From UBA1876 sp003446665 (GTDB lineage Bacteria; Synergistota; Synergistia; Synergistales; Thermovirgaceae): 64,000 nucleotides of DNA. This document shows positions 59,817 to 64,000 of the stretch, piece after piece (within the stretch, counting starts at the first letter, position 1; the number at the start of each line of letters is the position of its first letter). The position numbers and the translations under genes were made by a program. The notes beneath the pieces are model-generated. The model did no database searches, was not told where the DNA came from, and worked only from the letters and a program-made list of their open reading frames with translations. The DNA is taken from NCBI GenBank assembly GCA_040616305.1, contig CP159918.1, positions 1,984,001 through 2,048,000 of the forward strand. The letters are read 5' to 3'.

Positions 59817-61079
59817 CTAGAGCTCATAACCCCCGTAGAGGGGAAACTCCCGGCACAGCTCGCGAACTTCCTCCCTGACACGTTTCAGTGTTTTTTCGTC
59901 ATCGATGCTGGAAGCCACCTGGTCCATCCAGTCCGCCAGCTGCCTCATCTGGTCGGGACCGAAACCGCGCGTGGTTACCGCCGGTGTGCCGACCCGTATC
60001 CCGCTGGTGACAAAGGGGCTCCTGGTCTCAAAGGGTATGGTGTTCTTGTTGACTGTGATGCCCGCCTCATTCAGGGCCGTCTCGAAGTCCTTTCCGGTTA
60101 TGCCCCGATCGGTAAGGTCCAGCAGCAGCAAATGGTTGTCGGTGCCGCCGGAAACACAGCGGAAACCCTTCTTGGACAGTGCTTCGCCGAAAACCTTGGC
60201 GTTTTCTACAATTCTCTTCTGGTACTCCACGAACCCGGGCTTGAGGGCCTCCTCGAAGGCAACGGCCTTGGCCGCAATCACATGCATCAGTGGCCCGCCC
60301 TGCATGCCGGGGAAGAGGGTCTTGTCTATCGCCTTGGCGTATTCCTCCCGGCACATGATCATTCCGCCCCTTGGTCCGCGCAGCGTCTTGTGGGTGGTGG
60401 TCGTCAGAAAATCGCACCAGGGCACAGGGTCCTTGTGGACGTCAGCGGCAATCAGACCGGCGATGTGGGCAATGTCGAACATCAGATATGCTCCCACCTC
60501 GTCGGCTATTTTCCTGAAGCGTTCGGCGTCGATCTCCCTGGGATAGGCGCTGGCACCGCAGACAATCATCTTCGGTTTGTGCTCTTTCGCAAGTCGCTCC
60601 ACCTGGTCGAAATCTATGGTTTCCGTATCTTTCGTGACACCGTAATGGACGACATTGTAAAGCTGACCCGAGAAATTGACGGGGCTCCCGTGTGTGAGAT
60701 GACCCCCGTGGGACAAGTCCATGGCCAGGATGGTATCTCCCGGCTTCAGGCAGGCGAAGTAAACGGCCATGTTGGCCTGTGATCCGGAATGGGGCTGAAC
60801 GTTCACATGGTCGCAGCCGAAAAGCTTTTTCGCCCTGTCCCTGGCCAGGTTCTCGGCCCTGTCCACCACCTCGCAACCGCCGTAGTAACGCTTTGCCGGG
60901 TATCCTTCCGCGTACTTGTTGGTGAGCACCGACCCCATAGCGGCCAGTACCGCGGGCGAAACATCGTTCTCCGAGGCTATGAGCTCGATTCCGTCTCGTT
61001 CTCTCGTAAGTTCCGCTTCGATGACCTCCGCTATTTCCGGATCCGTTTGTCTCAGACACTCAAAAGAATTTCTGAACAT
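59817..61079 (-). CDS. glyA: Serine hydroxymethyltransferase
   Basis: 420 residues from ATG 61079 (MFRNSFECLRQTDPE), with GGGAGGGAA upstream; the frame runs to 61145 without a start site. Interconverts serine and glycine with tetrahydrofolate. Motifs: ELIASENDVSPAVLAAMGS, YAEGYPAKRYYGG (about 50-62), VQPHSGSQANMAVYFA, DIAHIAGLIAADVHKDP and the PLP Lys in TTTTHKTLRGPRGG (about 222-235). Links serine, glycine and one-carbon metabolism to neighbouring PLP enzymes. Confidence 0.96.
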   Translation of the reverse strand: MFRNSFECLRQTDPEIAEVIEAELTRERDGIELIASENDVSPAVLAAMGSVLTNKYAEGYPAKRYYGGCEVVDRAENLARDRAKKLFGCDHVNVQPHSGSQANMAVYFACLKPGDTILAMDLSHGGHLTHGSPVNFSGQLYNVVHYGVTKDTETIDFDQVERLAKEHKPKMIVCGASAYPREIDAERFRKIADEVGAYLMFDIAHIAGLIAADVHKDPVPWCDFLTTTTHKTLRGPRGGMIMCREEYAKAIDKTLFPGMQGGPLMHVIAAKAVAFEEALKPGFVEYQKRIVENAKVFGEALSKKGFRCVSGGTDNHLLLLDLTDRGITGKDFETALNEAGITVNKNTIPFETRSPFVTSGIRVGTPAVTTRGFGPDQMRQLADWMDQVASSIDDEKTLKRVREEVRELCREFPLYGGYEL

Positions 61080-61158
61080 CGCGTTCCCTCCCGATCCTCG
61101 GGTGGACCTGTATGGGATGATCCCTCCACCCGGTTTCTCTTTCATGCGTTTTATTATC

Positions 61159-62406
61159 TCAGATCCCGAGCCTGTCCCCCAAAACCTTTCTGAGTTCTTC
61201 GAGGTCCGCGTTCACCACCACGGGTCCGCCGACGGACTTTTTGGCCCCTTCGATGTCCTTGAGGCCGTTCCCGGTGACGATCACGGCGACCCGTTCGTTC
61301 TTTCCGATAAGTCCCTGCTCCGCCATTTTCCGAAAACCCGCAAATCCGGTAACGCCGGCGGGTTCCCCGAATACTCCAGTCGAACGGGCCAGTTCGGGGA
61401 TAGCCGAGAGGATCTCGTCGTCCGTAACGGTGATCATTTCGCCGAAGCTTTCCCTCACAGCCCTTAGGGCTTTGGCCCAGTTCCGCGGAGATCCCACCGA
61501 GATGCTGTCGGCCACGGTCTGTGCGGGGGCAAACTCTACCCTGTCAGAGCCATTCCTGAAGGCCTTCCAGATGGGAGCCGCGCCTTCGGCCTGGACCCCG
61601 ACGATCCTGGGAATTCGATCGGTGATCCCCAGGCGAAGAAGATCAAAAAAGCCTTTATAAAGACCACTTACTATGCATCCGTCACCCACTGAGACGAAGA
61701 CCACGTCGGGAATATCCCATTCGAGCTGTTCGGCTATCTCCATGGCGCAGGTCTTCTTGCCTTCCACCAGATAGGGGTTGATGGCACAGTTTCGGTTGTA
61801 CCAGCCCCAAGCATCTATGGCCTGTGTAGCCAGATCGAAAGCCTTTTCGTAACCGCCGCGGACCAAAACCACCTCGGCACCGTAGACCAGAAGCTGTGCG
61901 ATTTTCGCGGAGGGCGCCTCTTCGGGGACGAAGATCACGCTTGAAAGGCCCGCCACGGCGGCAAATCCCGCCAGAGAGCTTGCGGCATTGCCCGTCGAGG
62001 CACAGGAAACCACCTTCTGCCGCGCCTCAAGGGCCTTCATGACCCCCACGGCGCTTGCCCTGTCCTTGAACGATCCGGTGGGGTTTCTGCCGTCATCTTT
62101 TATGAAGACTTCCCGGACGCCCCACTTTTCGGCCAGCCGCTTTGACCGGTAAAGGGGCGTCCAGCCCACGGCGAGATCAGGTATGCTCTCTTCACCTGAT
62201 ACCGGCAGAACCGCCATGTAGCGCCAAAGGTCTCGCCTTTCGCATTCGGCCAGTGAGGCTCGGTTTAAGACCTTAGCCGCGGCCTCGTAGTCGTATGTGA
62301 CGTCGAGGGTGCCATCGAGCCCGCAGTCGGGACAGGTCAAAACAGGGTCTTCTGGATCAAACCGTCTTCCACAAAGAACGCATGAAAGCCCTTCGGGTAT
62401 TGCCAT
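61159..62406 (-). CDS. thrC: Threonine synthase family PLP enzyme
   Basis: 415 residues. An N-terminal zinc-ribbon-like segment (SCVLCGRRFDPEDPVLTCPDCGLDG, core CxxC...CxxC, residues 8-32), then a fold type II domain: PLP Lys in GRNPTGSFKDRASAVG (about 105-120), substrate loop VSCASTGNAASSLAGFA and phosphate loop VSVGDGCIVSGLYKGF. This fits class-I threonine synthase, making threonine from O-phosphohomoserine; in this catabolic setting a threonine- or diaminopropionate-type lyase cannot be excluded. ATG start with only a weak ribosome site. Confidence 0.85.
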   Translation of the reverse strand: MAIPEGLSCVLCGRRFDPEDPVLTCPDCGLDGTLDVTYDYEAAAKVLNRASLAECERRDLWRYMAVLPVSGEESIPDLAVGWTPLYRSKRLAEKWGVREVFIKDDGRNPTGSFKDRASAVGVMKALEARQKVVSCASTGNAASSLAGFAAVAGLSSVIFVPEEAPSAKIAQLLVYGAEVVLVRGGYEKAFDLATQAIDAWGWYNRNCAINPYLVEGKKTCAMEIAEQLEWDIPDVVFVSVGDGCIVSGLYKGFFDLLRLGITDRIPRIVGVQAEGAAPIWKAFRNGSDRVEFAPAQTVADSISVGSPRNWAKALRAVRESFGEMITVTDDEILSAIPELARSTGVFGEPAGVTGFAGFRKMAEQGLIGKNERVAVIVTGNGLKDIEGAKKSVGGPVVVNADLEELRKVLGDRLGI

Positions 62407-62602
62407 CTCAGCTTTTCGCCCCCCAAAAAATCCGCTGGTCTTGCACCGGCCTTCGCTGGTTCTTGCGTGACGACAGGTCCTTACGCAGTCGTTTCCGACC
62501 TCTGTACCTTGTTCATGTCGCTGTTCATGTCGCTACCAAAACGTGCCGGTCTTTTGCTTCCTGTCTCGCCTGGCAAGATGCATCCGCCTCCTTGCCAGGA
62601 TG
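62407..62602. other. Gap between thrC-like gene and M20-like gene
   Basis: 196 bp. Contains a terminator-like stem (62569-62599) and a short direct repeat (GTTCATGTCGCT twice at about 62512-62535). No gene or clear promoter seen. Confidence 0.4.
62569..62599 (-). terminator. Hairpin after the M20-like gene
   Basis: CCTGGCAAG (62569-62577) pairs with CTTGCCAGG (62591-62599), 13-base loop, no T tract. Starts 4 bp after the M20-like stop codon. Confidence 0.4.
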
Positions 62603-63814
62603 TTATCGCGCCCTAAGACGCCACTCCCTTGAAAGCACCTCCGCTGAGATGCCATAATACCCGCGGCATCCGGCCACGAGTTCATCTACCTCGATATATT
62701 CATCGTCCACGTGGGCGAGGTTTTCGCCGGACGGACCGAAAACGACGGTAGGCACACCCTTCACGCCGCCGTAATAGCATCCATTGGTTCCAAAACCTGG
62801 CCCTTTAGCGAGCTTCGGCTCGAGCGCCGCCTTGGCGAGCCCTTCCAGACACGTCGTTATAAACGGGTGATCCTCCGGAAACAACCACGCCGGGGCGAAG
62901 TGATCCCCCGAAATCCGTGCCCCCGTGTAACAGCGGTCAGCAGCGTCCGGTATCCACGCCTGGGCCTTGAGGCCAGGGATCCTTTCCCCGGCCTCTTTCA
63001 GGATCCTCCGCACCTGCTGCAACACGTCGGTTCTGCTTTCACCCGGCAAAAGCCTCCTGTCAAAGACTGCCCGACATGATGACGGAACCTGGCCCGTGGA
63101 ATTCTGCGGGAAGGAAACCAGATTGGTCAGCTCGAGGATGCCCTCTCCCAGAAAATCGTCTTTGGCAGGAGAAAAAGACTCGGATATAAGACAGACAAGT
63201 GAAGCCATGCGGCTGGCGGCGTTGATCCCGTATTCCGGGCGTGCGGAGTGCGCCGGTTTGCCTGCAACTTCCACAACGATCTCCGCCCTTCCCCGCTGAC
63301 CCCGTTCCAGGGCCAGGCCCGAGGCTTCTCCGGTAACAACGAAATCGGGAGACCAGGTTTCGTCCACCAATCGGGAAGAAGCGCCCTCGAAACGCTCCTG
63401 GTGCACCGTGGCGGATACCACCAGGCGCCCAGAAAGCCGCTTGCCCCAGTCGTCTTTCAGAAAAGCCGCGGCGCACAACATGGCGGCAAGGCTGCCCTTT
63501 TGGTCCGTGGCGCCCCTGCCGTAAATTTTGCCGTCCGAGAGAAAGCCGCCGAAGGGGTAGTATTGCCATTTGAAAGGGTCGTCCACGTTCACGTGGTCCA
63601 GCTGAGCTTCAAGAACCAGGCAGGGCCCGTCTCCAAAGTCCATGCTGCCCGTAACGCTTCCGTAATAGTCCACGCGCACATCGTCAAATCCAAGGGAAGA
63701 CATGCACTCGCGCACGAATCCGGCAAGCTGGCGTTCGTGTCCCGACGGGCTTGGGATCTTGACAAACTCCCTGCAAAGGTTCACCAGTTCTTCCCTGCGA
63801 GCGGAACCAATCAT
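62603..63814 (-). CDS. M20 family hydrolase-like protein with altered active-site residues
   Basis: 403 residues, paralogue of the proteins at 25425 and 53926. The fold motifs are clear, but two catalytic positions differ: the metal-binding His of LLEGHMDHVDV is Gln here (VLEAQLDHVNV, about residue 77), and the general-base Glu of VHEECFEG is Gln (VHQERFEGASS, about 150). The bridging Asp (GRGATDQKGSLAAM), the second Glu, the third acidic ligand (TGEASGLALERGQRGR) and the final His (ENLAHVDDEYIEVDEL) are kept. Classical M20 chemistry needs the lost residues, so this is either an enzyme with changed metal use or a binding/regulatory relative. Own promoter at 63862-63889. Confidence 0.85.
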   Translation of the reverse strand: MIGSARREELVNLCREFVKIPSPSGHERQLAGFVRECMSSLGFDDVRVDYYGSVTGSMDFGDGPCLVLEAQLDHVNVDDPFKWQYYPFGGFLSDGKIYGRGATDQKGSLAAMLCAAAFLKDDWGKRLSGRLVVSATVHQERFEGASSRLVDETWSPDFVVTGEASGLALERGQRGRAEIVVEVAGKPAHSARPEYGINAASRMASLVCLISESFSPAKDDFLGEGILELTNLVSFPQNSTGQVPSSCRAVFDRRLLPGESRTDVLQQVRRILKEAGERIPGLKAQAWIPDAADRCYTGARISGDHFAPAWLFPEDHPFITTCLEGLAKAALEPKLAKGPGFGTNGCYYGGVKGVPTVVFGPSGENLAHVDDEYIEVDELVAGCRGYYGISAEVLSREWRLRAR

Positions 63815-63861
63815 CGCTTTATCGCAGCCACCCTCATAGAGACAGTAGTCTTACATGTTGA

Positions 63862-63889
63862 AGTATAGAACCAAAGGTATTAATATCAA
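63862..63889 (-). promoter_or_regulatory. Promoter of the M20-like gene
   Basis: Minus strand: TTGATA (63884-63889), 16-bp spacer, TATACT (63862-63867). Five of six consensus bases in each. The surrounding 63840-63935 is AT-rich; nothing else is seen to the window end. Confidence 0.6.
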
Positions 63890-64000
63890 CAAAGAATTAT
63901 TGATGTTTTCAATAAGTTACAGCTTATATTTTGAAAGGCCAGTTTCCGGACCGGTCTTACGTAAACGCAGTCCCTAGTATGGGTTTGTTGATTCCCCAGG

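Noticed and set aside
58756..59820. Plus-strand frame of 354 codons opposite the PLP lyase
   Set aside because: Antisense to a well-supported enzyme; sequence lacks protein-like patterns.

Overview
The window is a gene-dense piece (about 57 coding genes plus a few gene remnants) of a bacterial chromosome of moderately high GC. It is almost entirely catabolic: amino-acid, tricarboxylate and ureide/hydantoin breakdown, with many organic-acid uptake systems (two DctPQM-type TRAP sets, one TAXI-TRAP, one Tct system, one BMP-type ABC importer), two ptb-buk pairs for ATP formation from acyl-CoA, and an encapsulin that packages a ferritin-like cargo. I see no respiratory chain genes, rRNA, tRNA or CRISPR. 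This profile suits an anaerobic amino-acid-fermenting bacterium, most likely of the phylum Synergistota; the lineage is inferred from gene content and protein style, not from a marker gene.

Layout. 1-5.4 kb (minus): TRAP small and large permeases, an opine-dehydrogenase-like protein, a one-chain L-serine dehydratase and an ornithine-cyclodeaminase-family protein cut by the window edge, all behind a good promoter at 5534-5562. 5.57-6.15 kb: an internally deleted IS element with two transposase-binding-like repeats at each end. 6.3-10.6 kb: a GntR/FCD regulator convergent with an operon of a GNAT-nitrilase fusion, a cysteine-synthase-like enzyme and a MOT1-like oxyanion transporter. 11-21 kb (plus): a GntR/FCD regulator with a perfect palindrome beside its promoter, then tctCBA, aconitase, isocitrate dehydrogenase and citrate lyase citDEF: a tricarboxylate uptake and breakdown operon without the citrate-lyase maturation genes. 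21-23 kb: a cold-shock gene and a scar made of truncated genes.

23-34 kb (minus): an operon of M20 hydrolase, cupin, two unrecognised proteins and RidA; the ferritin-like cargo plus encapsulin pair; and buk2-ptb2 followed by ptb1-buk1, a membrane protein and an alpha/beta hydrolase. 34-42 kb (plus): a class IV aminotransferase, a DUF2207-like membrane protein, a CitA/CitB-like two-component system and a TAXI-TRAP transporter, with repeated boxes between regulator and transporter. 42-46.8 kb: an M20 amidase/carbamoylase with promoter and overlapping inverted repeat, CsaA, a membrane protein, and a MATE exporter followed by a MarR regulator.

46.8-63.8 kb: about 17 kb of genes all on the minus strand: M20-like protein with damaged active-site motifs, threonine synthase, SHMT, a PLP lyase, TRAP dctPQM, YgeY, YgeW, a BMP-type ABC importer (binding protein, ATPase, two permeases) and a hydantoinase. 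This resembles the ygeW/ygeY/hyuA ureide cluster of E. coli and gut anaerobes, combined with dedicated importers.

How it fits together (inference): amino acids, tricarboxylates and cyclic ureides are imported, deaminated or cleaved to oxo-acids and acyl-CoAs, and ATP is gained through the Ptb/Buk pairs. Regulation is local, by GntR, MarR and CitAB-type regulators placed next to their targets.
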